The notes beneath the pieces are model-generated. The model was not told the DNA's origin. It saw only the letters and a program-made list of their open reading frames with translations, and ran no database searches. DNA of 64,000 nt. It comes from Cristatella mucedo. Taxonomy: Eukaryota; Bryozoa; Phylactolaemata; Cristatellidae. Below are positions 42,899 through 63,300 of this stretch, piece by piece. The stretch lies in assembly GCA_009760855.2 (NCBI GenBank), contig WPIO01000126.1, positions 990,001-1,054,000 on the forward strand, written 5' to 3'. Within the stretch, counting starts at the first letter, position 1; each line of letters begins with the position of its first letter. The position numbers were made by a program, and so were the translations under genes.

Positions 42899-44680
42899 AG
42901 ATCAACATGCTTCCCTCGTTCATGCTAACTATTATTGGTCAAAGAGTTATATCAAATTCATAACCATGTATGTTAACCCCAAATTTCTCAGCCAATTTAG
43001 GAATCTTCCTAACCGATAAAGCTGACTCTCCTTCACTGCTCTTAAATATTTTTTTTAATTCTGGATGAGTGGTAATATTTAATTTCTAACAAAACTTTAA
43101 GATGATGAATCTCTTCAGAACTATCTCTAAAATATAATGCCCTAAGTACACACTATAATGCACAATGATTAGCATGACTTTTTATATTTGTAATTAATCT
43201 CTTATTCTGTAACTTATTAGGTAATTCACAATATGTACCTCCTTCTTGTGGATAATACTGTGTAAATTTTGCGTAAAATGTGAATACTTCACTAATAATC
43301 TTATATGAACCTCTTTCTGACCATTCATTGAGTTCCTCCATCATCCTAGAATAATGTCTATCAATAACACTTTGAAAATTAGATAACCTGTTTATTGATA
43401 TCGGTCTACAACCAAATACTATACCTGTACCAGTCTTATCAGAATCGTTTTCTAGTCTTACCTTAACAAGCATAGTTATTTTAGCCTTTTGCAAAGAGTG
43501 CCTCAATCTTTGAATAAGATCAATCAAACCAGGACTGGACTTTTTCCAGATTATTAAGATCATTATGTACCCAGGCTGGGTTCGGTTGGCTGGGACCAAG
43601 CGGCTGTAATGAGGGTCACCGGCTAGGCCGGGGTCAGACCAAAGCATTGCCGGATGTGTGGTGACGAGAGGTCACCGGGGCTCTTGGGTACGGGAAGTTG
43701 GCCAAGTCGTGGTGTTGGAGGCTCCCGGTCTCGCCGAATTATGCACCTGGATTCGTGCAGGCGTGCTCCGGCGATGCTGCCACGCACGCAAGGGAACGGG
43801 TACCCAAGGTCCGAGCGGAGCTGGATAGCTCACTCGTTGTTGACTTACACGCTCCCCGTGTAGCGTGTCCGTGATCCCCCCCCCCGTGTGTTGGCGTCTT
43901 TCGGTGGAAGCTTACGACTGTGGTAGTTGTCGACTCAGACTAGCCAGCAGTTACTCAGCCAGCCGGGTTTTGGACGGCGTATGCTCGTACTGTTGGATTC
44001 GGAGTCGGTACAACGACAGGACTGCAGAAGCCGACTGACCCCAACTAACAAGTTTGTTCGCGCTTGCTGCGTCGTCTTGCGCCCCCGTAGTGTATTGTGT
44101 ATAGGACCCTCCATGTAGACCTGTTTAGTTCCCCCGTTGTTGTTGGCGCATGCGTTATTATAAAGAGGTTTAACCTGACGGCCGCTCGTCTTACCCTAGC
44201 TCGGCGGCATGGCGAGCGGCAGCGTGGCCGGAGTATGGCGGGGTTCGGCGGGAATTAGCCTCTGACCCCTGGAACTCGGTTACAATTATATGCAGCTTCG
44301 AATCATTCAAACTCATAATCTATTTAATTTCCACTTTTTCATCATTCCAAGAACCAAACATTCAACTCTATATTTAACAATCTTGTAACTTCAGACTCAT
44401 ATGTAGGAGGATACTTCAGATTTATCTTTAATCATTCCAATTGTAGTATATGTACCAGATTCAGACATTGGAAATGCATATCTCTAAAGGAATACCATAC
44501 TTGTTTTCTATTAACTGGTATACACCAAATTTAGTTACTGTATATCATCATTTACAACTTTTCTAGCACGATCATTGAATGTCTCACCATCAGCTCGTAA
44601 AAGGGGTACATTTTAGAATTCCGTCTTACATTAAAATAATACTGTTAACATATATATAAAAAATAACACAAAAATTATAA
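42899..44680 (-). pseudogene. Viral/Polinton-like gene remnant, split by a solo LTR
   Basis: AT-rich DNA, minus strand, with an open frame at 43,153-43,647 whose first codons lie in the LTR. Recognisable short blocks are an ERGSYK region, a YYPQEGGTY-ELP region and an NIKSHANHC region, in the order seen in large animal proteins related to the segment preceding the family B DNA polymerase of Polinton/adintovirus-like elements. A further in-order block (FGVNIHGYE) lies in another frame near 42,955-43,000. Breaks: the solo LTR at 43,566-44,284, a tryptophan-to-stop change just after the NHC block, and a frameshift beyond. Sequence upstream of the LTR (44,289-44,680) is also AT-rich and may be the same gene, more decayed. 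The family assignment is from memory of motif patterns and is moderate only. Confidence 0.5.
43566..44284. mobile_element. Solo LTR, 719 bp
   Basis: Starts TGTACCCAGG and ends CGGTTACA (TGT...ACA termini), flanked by ATTA on both sides (43,562-43,565 and 44,285-44,288), a 4-bp target duplication. It is GC-rich against AT-rich flanks. It contains a TATTATAAAG stretch at about 44,155 that could be a TATA-type promoter on the plus strand, and a run of ten Cs near 43,877. No internal retroviral or gypsy sequence follows, so it is a solo LTR left after recombination. Confidence 0.8.
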
Positions 44681-45825
44681 CCATGCCTGTGAGCGTACAC
44701 TATGCCTCCTGGAGCACTAAATGATGCCCTCCCCAAAATGAAAAAAGTAAAAAATTGTGAATAACGGTGTTTGAAGGCCTACATCGAGTAGTATTTGTTT
44801 TTGGGAAATCGCAGTCGTGACACTCGACACCAAAATGGAGACCGAAGGTCGACGGCGAGGTGGAGAAGGTCAGCCAGCTGTACCCCATTTTGGGAGAAAT
44901 TTGAATATCCGTATTAAGAGAGCACCACCTGGAAGCCTAACAAGACACTGTCTAATAAAACTGCTTCCACTATTCGCAGATCTTGCAGCTGCGCCGCGGA
45001 GGCCGCAAGGTCACCCGAAAGGTCACTCCGCCAGATCTATAGGCATCCCTCGCTCTGGTGGCCTCGCTGTGGAGAGATCAGCCTGAGGCAGTGCTCCTAG
45101 GACAGATTGTGCCGTACAGACAGACTCTTTGTGTCTTGGAAAGCTGCACTCTCATTTTTCGAGAGTCTGAGGCTCTACCCAGCTTCCGGTTCGCTTTCCG
45201 AAGCCGCCTCTATCAAGAAATCCCTTTACTCGAAACGTCCTTACTAATAGAATTTTTTTTAATGTTAATCCTTACCAAAAAAAATACTCGCCGAGCACGC
45301 CTCTGCACGGTCTCTGCGAAGCTGCCTGAGAAAACAAAAAAAGAAAGGTAGCACCTGCGGGAAACTTATCCTGAATGTGGGCGCCGCTGAATGCGTGCCA
45401 CCCTGGCATTCCTTAACGCCCTAACCGAGAAAAATGACGGATTGTCTGCGTAAGAGTGCCTGGGCTTTATTTAGCCCACCGAATGCACGACGCGCCAAAA
45501 GAGATCCGCGAAGCACCCGCCGCAGCCTCGCAGCTTCTCGCACGGGAGCCTGCTGTCCACCTGGAAACGTCTATCGGGCCTCCCACGGAAGAGAGAGACG
45601 AGCAGATAGACCTGCTTCAGAGGTATAGCCATTCCGTCGCCTGCGGCCACGGTCTGCAACCTGCTTCATGTCCGTACCTGAGTGCTTAGAAGCAGCTTCT
45701 ACGACTCATCATGCATCGAGACGCTATTTCAACCAGCAAGTGTTGAGTAGTGCAAGTGCAGACCTCGGTTGACGCTCTTGGAGGTAAGATTGGAAAACTC
45801 AATTCGCAGCTTAGTAACGTCAGGA
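44681..45825. other. Unassigned DNA
   Basis: Moderately GC-rich in the right half. Short frames (44,817-45,086; 45,058-45,351; 45,434-45,689) have no recognisable domain. Confidence 0.4.
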
Positions 45826-45892
45826 TAGCACTTATTATTGTAATAATTACTATTATGGTATTTTTACAGTGCCCTCACAGAACCTAATCTTT

Positions 45893-45895
<3 letters not shown>
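45826..45895 (-). mobile_element. LINE A 3' terminus, decayed
   Basis: ATTATTGTAATAATTACTATTAT tail followed by GTGCCCTCACAGAACCTAATCT, the distal arm and loop of the LINE A hairpin. The adjoining hairpin arm has been replaced or expanded into the TC microsatellite that starts at 45,893. Confidence 0.6.
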
Positions 45896-46085
<190 letters not shown>

Positions 46086-46741
46086 CATACATCCATCCAT
46101 GCACTTTATATATGCTGGTTAAGAAAAACATGTCAATGTGATGAGTACATTGCACGGACTCGGTTAATGCTGGGAAGAACAGATACGTTCAGCGTCTCTT
46201 TAAATGTCGCCCAGCCACGGATTGGAACAATTTTACATTAGAGCGAGGAACTGGCTTCGGGTAAAATGGAGGTACCCGCTACTATGGCCTTGACTGGTGC
46301 TGCATTGGACCATTCCTCTCGCGCCGGCTCTAGTCGTTGTGGAGACTGACAGTGATATATTGCTTGTCGAACTGCTGCTATAGCGTGTGGTGCAGTGATG
46401 GTCTGACCTTTCATGCTAGTCAAATAGCAAGTAGCCCAATGTGCAATCGTGCTTCTGATATTTGTGCCAAATCTTCTTTGTTCCCAATGACTAGCCGATT
46501 TTTTCCTCAATGATAAACCCAGTCACTATATTCCATGCCACATCTCATTGCTTCATGATGACACGGAAACGTGATCGTCTGATTCAAGTTTATTCCGATT
46601 CACCGACTTCTCTTGGCATTTCCGTTCATTCGTGAAGTTGCTTCTGCTGCTTCTTGTGACGTCTAATAAATAACTGTTTGCGATGTGCTATTGAGATTTG
46701 AACCTGGTGACGGCAATAACCTTATCTTCGGGCCCTGGAAT
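46086..46741. other. Unassigned DNA
   Basis: No recognised repeat or gene; a 90-codon minus frame (46,238-46,510) has no recognisable domain. Confidence 0.4.
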
Positions 46742-46862
46742 GTCAATTATATTCTTGATTTGGTTCAGGCCGTGGGCTCGAGCCCGGAGGCATATGTGAA
46801 GAGCCTGAATAGAGATTAAGTTCTCTTGGGGCGCTAGACAAATGAATTATATTTATATTCTT
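46742..46862 (+). mobile_element. tRNA-derived SINE with LINE A-type hairpin
   Basis: B-box-like GGGCTCGAGCCC (46,772-46,783), GGCATATGTGAAGAGCCTG, then AGAGATTAAGTTCTCTTGGG, which matches the LINE A hairpin core at 7562-7581 in nearly every base, and an AATTATATTTATATT tail. The A-box end is missing. Confidence 0.75.
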
Positions 46863-48600
46863 GCTGTTACGGCAACCCTACGCTTACTGAATTGAATTTT
46901 TGCGGGAGCAAGTGAGTATAGGACTCTATTCAGATTCGCAGTAGCTTAATATTTGCCTTCGTTTTGGTGGGTTTTTGCGTAGCTAAGAAATTTGATTGAC
47001 GCTGAAAATCATATTCCATAGACTTTCAAACAGTAAAGGAAGCGGGAAAGCTTTGATTAGCGAGGAGAAAAATCAACTTGATAAGTGCCAATCGCTCATG
47101 CAAGGCCGAATGGAGATTCGCACCTCTTTGTATTGTGTGCGCTAACCGTGTTCTGCAATGAGATCGGTTTATTTCCAGAACATTTACGTGTGCTGCGAAA
47201 TACGTGAACAAATTTAGTTCTGGGGCCGCTTGCTACACAAGTTCGTAGCACACACGCTTACCATTATCGTCCGGGCCAGAACTTTGACCGTTGAGCATTC
47301 AGAGCTGAATTAAATCAACAAAATAGTGCAAAGCACAGTACCAGCGAGGCTAACCTGCTCGGTGGCGTTCGTACATGGAGTTTATCCTCCGCGGGCGATT
47401 TGCACTGATTGCGGTGACTGATTGAATCGCTTACAATTTCTTGCAATAACACAATGGAAGCCACTGCAGCCTTGATATCCGGCTGGGCTCACATCCAAGA
47501 TATTTCCGTTGAGCGAGGTTGGGTATTAGCCATGTAGATCATATTAAAAATGGCATTTCGCCACATAAATTTAAACGGCACGCTCGCTCGAAGACGATCT
47601 CGCTTAATAGCGTCATTCTGAATCGCTCTGGCTCCAGGTAAGACTGGAAAGCCTTAGACCTCGCAGCCTCCGTCGGCTACTTAACGCGATGAGAGAGAAT
47701 AAATACTATATTCCCTCTCCGCTGTCGTGCGTCATTCGCCGAGCAGCGGATAACAACTGTCGAGACGACGTGCCCCGATGCTATTTGAGCGAAGGATGGC
47801 GGAAGGGAGCAGAAAAGGTGAAACAGAAGAGCACGGAGACATGAGAATTGCAGCGAAATCGCCTCGCTAACTTCAACATTTTCCTCAGTTGCATCGCATT
47901 GACCGCTAAAGCGTAGTTCCAAAAATAAGAACAATCTGAAGGTTCCCAATAAGCTGCAATTCGCCAAAGACCTGCTGCCTCAACAACCCATGGCAAATAA
48001 TCAGCTATCTTTAATATCGCTTTCTTAAAATTGAGAATTTGAGCGCGCCTCTGAACTGACTAATAGCAGCGAGAGTGACAGGTAATGTAGGCTCGAAGCG
48101 AATGGCTAAACCTCACGGTGGCCCCAGCCATCGCCCTCCTCATCATCAGCACAGCGCGAGAGATTACCTCAAGATAGGCTGGTACATTTGTACTTTCACC
48201 TTTCATCCTTCACATTGCTTACGACGCTCGGGGTAGCCGATGGCTCGCTGAACGGTAGCAGCAGTCGGCCACGCAGACCGAAAAGGCTGAAGCTCAACTG
48301 ATGCCACTTCTGCAAATACTCTTGCCAAAATCTTCGAGGCAAGGTTCGTGATGGTGCAAATGCTTCAAGCTTAAAAAAACACGAAACCATTGCGATCTTC
48401 GATAATCTCGACCAGTAACTGCGCTCAGACCAGGTTTCGGTACTGACAACCGTGGAACGGTACACGCGCCGCCAGCCGAAAGCGAAGGCGGTACCCAGCA
48501 CGGAACTTCCTCCCTCACCATCACGCCACCCAACCGAGACCAACCGGCCCTTCACGCGAGAACACCACTCCAGAGCCCGGCGCTAAGCGTCTGTTCAAAA
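46863..48600. other. Intergenic, unassigned
   Basis: No recognised repeat. Minus-strand frames at 47,677-47,996 and 48,196-48,555 lack recognisable domains. Because they point away from the CpG-rich start of the ZNF800-like gene, a divergent transcript is possible but unsupported. Confidence 0.35.
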
Positions 48601-48639
48601 ATTAAAATTCTTTGAACGATTTGCGATGGTGTCGCAAGC

Positions 48640-49153
48640 TTACAAAGTTAAACGTGAGTCGGAAACTATTTGAGGAGCGAGTCCGGCGGCTTCAGCCACC
48701 GCGGAAGGCGGGGCACTGTGAGCCGGATGTAGTGCCGGACGGGAATCCACTCCCGTGAGCACTGCGGAGCGCACCGAACCCGGAGCTGGTAGGTTCCGCG
48801 TCCGGCGACCGCTCCGTGCTTCGAATCGCTGGAGCAGCATCCTGACATTGTTCGGCAATTGTTTTCTTTTAATTAGTCGCGAGTTTGAATGTTTTCACTT
48901 TATCAAAGCATCTGCTCCTCGCTAGCCCGCTCGCTCAGGCCTGTTTGTGGCCGAGCGCGTGGTCGGCGGCCGTGGCGGGCCCGTCGCTCGGCTTCGACTC
49001 TCGTTGCTCCGGCGCGGTTTCGGTCGGCGCCGCCGCCGCCGAGGGCTGCACTTCTCGCCGAATCATTTCATTCACTCGGTTCGCGGCTGCAGCGTATGTA
49101 AATATAGCCGCAGGCGCCGAGCCGCTCTCCATCTTGCAGCTAGCCGGGCGGCC
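48640..49153 (+). promoter_or_regulatory. CpG-rich promoter/5' leader of the ZNF800-like gene
   Basis: Strong local rise in G+C and CpG (for example CGGCGCCGCCGCCGCC near 49,025-49,045) just upstream of the start ATG at 49,154. A TAAATATA stretch lies at about 49,098 but is close to the ATG; the transcription start is not determined. CpG richness continues into exon 1. Confidence 0.5.
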
Positions 49154-56902
<7,749 letters not shown>

Positions 56903-57671
56903 CAATGGACCACGAACGGCAGCACTTTCGCGTCCGTTCGCTGGCTTGTTCGGCGACGTGCTTGCTCAGGCTGCTTAATGTTCGGCTCTTGACGAAACCG
57001 GTTTGGTGTATGTCTCTATTGCTTTTTGTTCTGGTCTCTCACTTATAATTTATTTGTTGATCCGTCTCTGGGGCATTCAATGTCTGGTGCTGGGTGAGGA
57101 TATTCATATCCGTTCTATTCATGTTACTTAAGGAAGTAAATATATTTGCCGGTTCACTGTCGACTTTGTGCAGCCCTGCAGCATCCTTGGAAAAGCCTGC
57201 AGTGTTACTCCTAGCCGACAGCTCCCTGATCTGCAATACGACATTAATTGAAGCTCGTGTGTGACAGCAGGTAGGGCTGCCCCTTGGCTACAGTCCGATC
57301 GTGTCTCGCTGACTCGATTTTAAATGACTCTTTTTAAACTTGTGTCCATGAGACATAGTCCCCCCTCCCCGACTTGGAGTTATAGAGAAAAGTGTTGGCA
57401 CTTCGCGTCCCAGGACATTCGTGTAAGTTTTGACGACTTGCCCTAGTTTGTCTTTACTTTTTAGCAAGCTGAGGAGCACCTGGATAGACATTGATTTCAG
57501 CTAGGGTGCTATAATAACTCCCTATTATTTTCTTATTGCCGTTTAAATTACCCGAACGGCAGTAGGACGTGGCTAGAGGGTTGTAAGGAGTTTCTTCATG
57601 AATGCCAAACCTAGACCTTGAAGCATATATATATCCTGAGTGGTCGCACCTTTACCCGACTAAATTGGACT

Positions 57672-57690
57672 AATAAAATGGCCCAATAAA
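57672..57690 (+). terminator. Two candidate polyadenylation signals of the ZNF800-like gene
   Basis: AATAAA at 57,672-57,677 and 57,685-57,690, about 770 bases after the stop codon. The 3' untranslated region between them and the stop (56,903-57,671) has no other notable feature. Confidence 0.5.
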
Positions 57691-57699
57691 CTGGGAACG

Positions 57700-58050
57700 A
57701 CTTGAGTGCTTGGGTTGCTCGAGTCCTAAAACTTGGCTTTTTTGTTTAGCACCACTAGAAGCGAAACACAAGGCTTTAACCGGGCTGCGTTCATAGTGTT
57801 CCTGATCAAGGTGTGCATGTAAAAAAGGAAGTGCTGGTTGTGAACATCAAACAAGGAGCAACTTTAACGACGTATTGAAAAGTTCCTGCTCAATTTAAGT
57901 GAGCGCTCAGTGCCGAATCGGAGGAGCCAGGAGCCATGGATACGGCTAATCGTACGATCCTTTGATAACTCGCTGTGGCTAATGAAAATTCGTATTACGT
58001 CTACAGCCGCGTCTAAATATTTGTTTTCACCGTGCTAAAGGCAATGAAGA
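57700..58050. other. Intergenic, unassigned
   Basis: Sequence downstream of the candidate polyadenylation signals without recognised features. Confidence 0.4.
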
Positions 58051-58140
58051 AGTGCCTGCCACGGGACTCAAGCCCACAATATGGGTCTTGAAATCAGGCT
58101 ACCTCCCCGGTAGGTGAGCTAGTAGAATTAGCCGAAAAGT
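58050..58140 (-). mobile_element. tRNA-derived SINE head
   Basis: On the minus strand TAGCTCACCTACCGGGGAGG resembles a tRNA A-box region and GGGCTTGAGTCCCGTGG a B-box region, 60 bases apart. No hairpin tail seen. Confidence 0.55.
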
Positions 58141-58552
58141 CAAGATTACCTGGTTGAACAGCCTCATTTGTATCGCCAAAAAGCAGCCATGGCGGCACCC
58201 AATCTACTTGCTCGAAGTGGACAATACTAAATTGACTGATGCAGTACACAAACTTGGGTTTGAAGTGTCAATCCTCATGCTGCTGGATTAAGACCCGGCC
58301 ATCTTGGTCGCGAAGTCAATCGCCAACATGTTCTGCAGACGGCTGGCCTCTCCACCGCGAGACCGGTAGGTAAACTTTGCGAACGAGGCTTACTGCGAAA
58401 AATTCCCGTCTAGCCTTTGCAACCGTGTATCATAAACATCCGGGAGCGAAAATCAAGCCGTTGGCTTATGTAATGTGCAGCACAGCGCCAGTCTGGCTCA
58501 ATTTTAGGGAGTAGAAGAACCGCTCGGATGAAAACAGCATATATGTCGCCGC

Positions 58553-58574
58553 GAGAGAGAGAGAGAGAGAGAGC
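58553..58574. repeat. Short (GA)n run
   Basis: About 22 bp of GA dinucleotides. Confidence 0.9.
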
Positions 58575-58599
58575 AGTGAGCAAGACGCGCAACCAGCAG

Positions 58600-59859
58600 T
58601 GTGGCGAGATAGGACGGACTTAGCGCGCGCCTGGTGTCTCAATAGCTACCAGCATCCCGCTCCCCGAAGGAGCGGCTGATTGATGTCGGCTGCCCTCTGC
58701 CCTGTCAACCCTATTGTCCCGGCTAGCCTTTTAAGAGTAGGGCGGCGACTTGAAGGTCGTTGCCGCCACAGCCCGCCGGCAGCGGTAGGGCTCGTTTTCT
58801 TCTAGGAACGGAGCGGGCAGGACAGCGATCGGCGATACAGAGTCAGCACCTGTAGAATTCGGCGGATGCAACCGAATGCAGTTATATAGCGCCCGTGGCT
58901 CGCATTTTTGGTTGCATGTGCGCGCGCACCGCAGGCATTGTCCGGTGCAGTGTAGAGGACGCGGTTTATCGTAGGCGAAACAGCCCCCAGTATTCCTACC
59001 TTTGCGAATGTGAAGGCCTAATTCTTTTCGGGGGTCTAGAGTCCGGTTGTTCGGGAAACACGTCTATTCGGGTCGCTCCCCACTATAGACGTAGGCAACT
59101 TAAGTGCGGGACGTATTTCCCGTAAGAGTGGTTGTTTCTTTAAGAGCCTGCAAGGTGTGTGAAGATAAAATAGGGCTAGGCGCGCAGCGACATTGTGTGC
59201 TTGCGAATAAACCCGAGTCATATCACCTATTATTTATCGCGCGTCTTCTTTCGATTCACGCCGTGAACTCACAACCCCTTAGTAATGGTAAATTGGTTGG
59301 CGCGAGAAACGCTCTCTCGCGTGGCCCCCTCTTATCACGCAGTCTTTAGATGCTCACCGAATCGCATTCGTCAGTTGGCTATGCCACTTGGTGAGGTTGG
59401 CAGGTTTCTCCTCCTCCGCTGAGCCTTCAGCTTTACAAATGTGTAACCGCACAGAAGCTCTTCCCCGGTTCTCTACGCGGTTAAAACACCAAGCGGCAAC
59501 AGCTGGGTGCCGAAAGCAGCAGCTTATTGTGGGCGTGTTAGTAATGGCTACGCGCCGGCGCAAGCCCTGTACGCGGTGCGCGCCGGACCGGTGGAGTTAA
59601 CTGCGAGAGCACTCCCCGAAGTCCTACTACAATGAGCTACCACACGCCTACGTCGCTAACGATAGTCTCGACCCCGACGGCGGACCGCCGCAGCACCCCA
59701 AGATATGAGCAGCTAACTGAGTAGCCGACAGAACACAACCGCACAGTTTAAGTTGCAGTTAGCTGTTCGTCGCCTTAGGTTCGACTCTCGTGCTCTCGAG
59801 GCGTAGTCTCGCATCGACTACCGAAGCTGCTGCCCCGAGATCTATCAGTCGTTTCGTTT

Positions 59860-59860
<1 letters not shown>
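58600..59860. other. Unassigned GC-richer DNA
   Basis: Several short overlapping frames without domains. No repeat recognised. Confidence 0.35.

Positions 59861-59861
<1 letters not shown>

Positions 59862-59902
<41 letters not shown>
59862..59902. repeat. (TC)n microsatellite
   Basis: About 40 bp uninterrupted CT dinucleotides. Confidence 0.95.
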
Positions 59903-59905
<3 letters not shown>

Positions 59906-61900
59906 CTTTTAACCTTGAGCGTAACTGCTACTTTGTCGGATCCCCGCTCTTGGTGTCCGTTCTCAGGCCTATTCCCCTCCACCCTCCACCTGTTATTTCT
60001 TATTATTATATCAACATGTAATGTATTCGATGGCTCCTGCGCCAGCTTGCCATCCCTTCGCTCTTTATCTAATAGAGTTAAGTAGTCGGTCCACATCCTG
60101 ACCGCTCCTTGACCAAAGCTCCATTCTAACCTGAGCGAATCTCGCTGTCAGACTGACACCTCGCTCCACTCCCGGTAAACTAATGTGTCCCTTATCCAAT
60201 TCTTCTTAGCTAGTCAGCCCGCTACGGTTTGCTCTAGGTACCCTAGTCAGACCCATTAAGGCAAGGGCTGGTATCGCGGCTAACCAGAGAGCTGCCCAGT
60301 GCAAATCCATCTACGTTTGGCGATGACGACTGTGTAAATGCATGTCCCTCTCGCGCCCACCGAAGACACAGACTCTGAAACAACAGTCGCCCATAATTAG
60401 ATGTAATCTGCAAATCCAATCAGATGATACTGGTTTACGTAGCACACTTCGTGCCAAAAGTTCATTCCTTACCTTTGAAGTCGAATTTTAATTTGTTGTT
60501 GGAAAACATTCATTTGGTACTCGTTCGCACGTGCACGTGTTTGCTGTCCACTAAGTGGCTGATAGATGGCATTTTTAGCTCCTCTTAAAATTTTTCTGAG
60601 ACGTAGATCGCAGGTGAACTCTTATCAATATGGGAATCACAGGAAAGCATATTCTTGGCACTGGAGCAAATTCCTTACACTAAAGAGGACTCTGTCTTGA
60701 CTTATGTGTCCTCTAGATCAGAGACAAGTTTCCCTCTGCTTCGTGGTTTAGCATGATTTCAGCGGCTTTTAAGACTAATTCAGAAATCAAAATACACTGT
60801 GTTTGTACCAAATGTGGTTTTTCTGCTGAGCCAATTCGAAGGATCACGCCAAACTCAACTCTGCAGATCGTTGATAGAGGGAATTAGCCTTGAAATAAAG
60901 GTTATGTTTATAATATAAATGCTATTTCTGCAATCGAAAACTCGCTCAGCCACTGGTTACTATCACTCAACTGGGGTTGTGCTCTGCTGCAATTAATTTT
61001 CGAGCTGCATCAGCATACGCTGGTGGCGAGAACTAGGTCTGTCTCTGTCAGATTAGAGAGGAAGCAAGTTCGATCGGGATATTAAATGAAAAGAATTCGT
61101 AACGGCGATCCAGCTCCCAGAAGTTTCGGCACGGTTAAGGACTCGTTCAGGCAGTTGTCTCATTCCGATTGACAAGCAGACGATGTGAGCAGGTTATGGT
61201 GGAAGGCCACTAAACGACGCAGAACCTCAAGCCAAACGCTGAACTTTAGGCCAACCAAACGCCAACCACGCAGTCGAGTAAAGACTTAAACCGGGAGATT
61301 TCAGAGTGGCTAGGCTTCAGGTGCGGATAATGCGCTGACACTCCGATTAACGACGTTAGAACCGGTTCGCTAGAAAAAGCGAAGCTCTCCACTGTTGCCA
61401 CGAGACTGCTCGATAGGGAGCTTTTGGAGGGTCCTCTCTAGGAGTGCCGGAAGGACTTGGAGGGCGGTATGCACCAAGCCGACTCCTAAAAGCTAGTTCA
61501 CGAGGGCAGTGCGGATGCGGATTCCAGCTGGCACCCACAGAAGTTGTACGAAAATGTACTAAGCACACGGCTAGCGCACGAGCTTCAGCCTGGCGGATAC
61601 TACTCGAATCGCTCGAGTGCACAGGGCGGATGCCTTTTCGCAGGGTTGAGAAAGAGTGAAGAAAGGCCGAAGGAGGGTATCACCCGTTCACGCTGATGGA
61701 CTGGCAAACACTCTCGAGCTAGCACCGCCAAGTGTCGCTCGCGTGTCTCGATTGGCCGGCCGCACGGAGCAAGAGATACACCACTGCTCTTGCATCTCGG
61801 ACACTCCGAGCCTGAACATCAAAACCGAGGCAGAACGCTTAAAATTCTCGAGCAAGAGGAATTTCGGCGGCTCGAACGCCGCAAAAGCTCGCGCCGAGTT
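59903..61900. other. Intergenic, unassigned
   Basis: No recognised gene or element; short frames only. Confidence 0.4.
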
Positions 61901-61906
61901 GACGCT

Positions 61907-61964
61907 GTATCTCCGCCCTCGAGATGGGGATGCTCGTATCTCCGCCCTCGAGATGGGGATGCTC
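61907..61964. repeat. 29-bp tandem duplication
   Basis: Two exact units starting GTATCTCCGCCCTCGAGATG at 61,907 and 61,936. Confidence 0.95.
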
Positions 61965-62688
61965 GCTGGCGGATACAACCAAGTACCCGCAGCAAGCAAG
62001 TCGGCCCCATATTCACTACTTTTATTATCTTATCTCTCGCTGTTACACCTGGACAGCCACTTGTCTTGAGATGGCTAGACTCTCATTCTGATTTCTTTAT
62101 CGCTGTAAGCACGTAAGTCAAGCTGCGACCGCCTGCGATGCTTACAGGCTCTCGTTTGCTAAGAGCGCTTTTTAAAGTGCTGGCGGCGACACATTCTGCG
62201 ATCAACATCGAGCATCTGTAGAGAGCAGCGCGTCAAAACTGCGAGAAACCTACTGGCGAAACATATCAACGGCGGCCAGTATCGGTCCATGCCCGACACG
62301 CGCTGCTGAGACCAGGGACGCAAAGGCTCTGGCAGCGTTCGTGACCTCTGCGTGACCTCAGTCGCGACCGGCATTAGCCGCATCTGGCAGAGGCTGCTGC
62401 CAGTGCAGCTGCCGAAAGCGAATGACTTGCGCGCGAGCCCACGCTTGCGCTGTATTGATGCAACAGGATTCCCGATGGTTTGTTACAGATTTTTCGCAGA
62501 TAATCCAAATCTGGAGCGTCGATTTGCGCCGCCTTTGGGGTCGACCACCCTGTGCATTCCTGTTTTTGAACTTGCGAAGGCCGTCGGGCGCCGGGTTTCC
62601 AGATTTCCGGACTGCATGCCGTGCTGCTCCCTCCGGACAGCTCTTCGCGAGGGGATTCTGGAATAGGTGAACGTTCAGAGCGAGCTTC

Positions 62689-62726
62689 GAGTGTTGTCCT
62701 TGGATGTGAGTGTTGTCCTTGGATGC
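62689..62726. repeat. 19-bp tandem duplication
   Basis: GAGTGTTGTCCTTGGATG(T/C) at 62,689 and 62,708. Confidence 0.95.
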
Positions 62727-63300
62727 GATGCCGCCGCCGCTAGGGCAAGCACGCCAGGTCGCTTATCTTATCTCCGAACGAATGGGCCAGCCGTAAACAA
62801 ACGCGCGCGGAGCCGCAGCGGCGTCGCGCGCGAACGCACGGGAGGCTTCTGCTGCCGTCGTGCGCGAACGAACATCCGTCCGTGCAGGCTGGGCCGGCTG
62901 GGCGCGGCGAGGTCAACGGGCGTTAGGCATCGCGTGCGGCGCCGCGCAACGTCGAAGACCCGCTCTGAGGGCTGCCACGAAATCCAGGCCGCTCCGTAGC
63001 GCACCGGGGATTTTGCACGACTCGTGCGTAATAAATCCTTTCCTGGCGGTCAACTTGAACTGACTGGCTGTCTCTACGTGGCGCGAATCGGGACAGAAGC
63101 AGGCAACTCTGGTGGCGAAACGCGCGCGGAACGCTGGCTAATGCCAGCTGCGGTCGTGCGGTAGCGCACGTCGGCTGCTGCACGCGTCGACCTGCTGTCG
63201 CCGATGCATGCCGAGCATGCGGGCTTGCCTGAGCGCAAAAGTGACCCCTGAGCTCCTGCGTCGGCGCCTCCACGCCCACTGCAGCAGCACGCCGTCTATT
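62700..63300. promoter_or_regulatory. CpG-rich stretch, possible promoter of a neighbouring gene
   Basis: Dense CG dinucleotides (for example around 62,800-62,950 and 63,115-63,200), similar in composition to the start of the ZNF800-like gene. No start codon, finger or other domain recognised in the overlapping frames, so which strand and gene it would serve is unknown. Confidence 0.25.

Noticed and set aside
48947-49153. Upstream extension of ZNF800-like exon 1
   Set aside because: The frame is open but its apparent start at 48,947 is GTG; the ATG at 49,154 has a near-ideal Kozak context.
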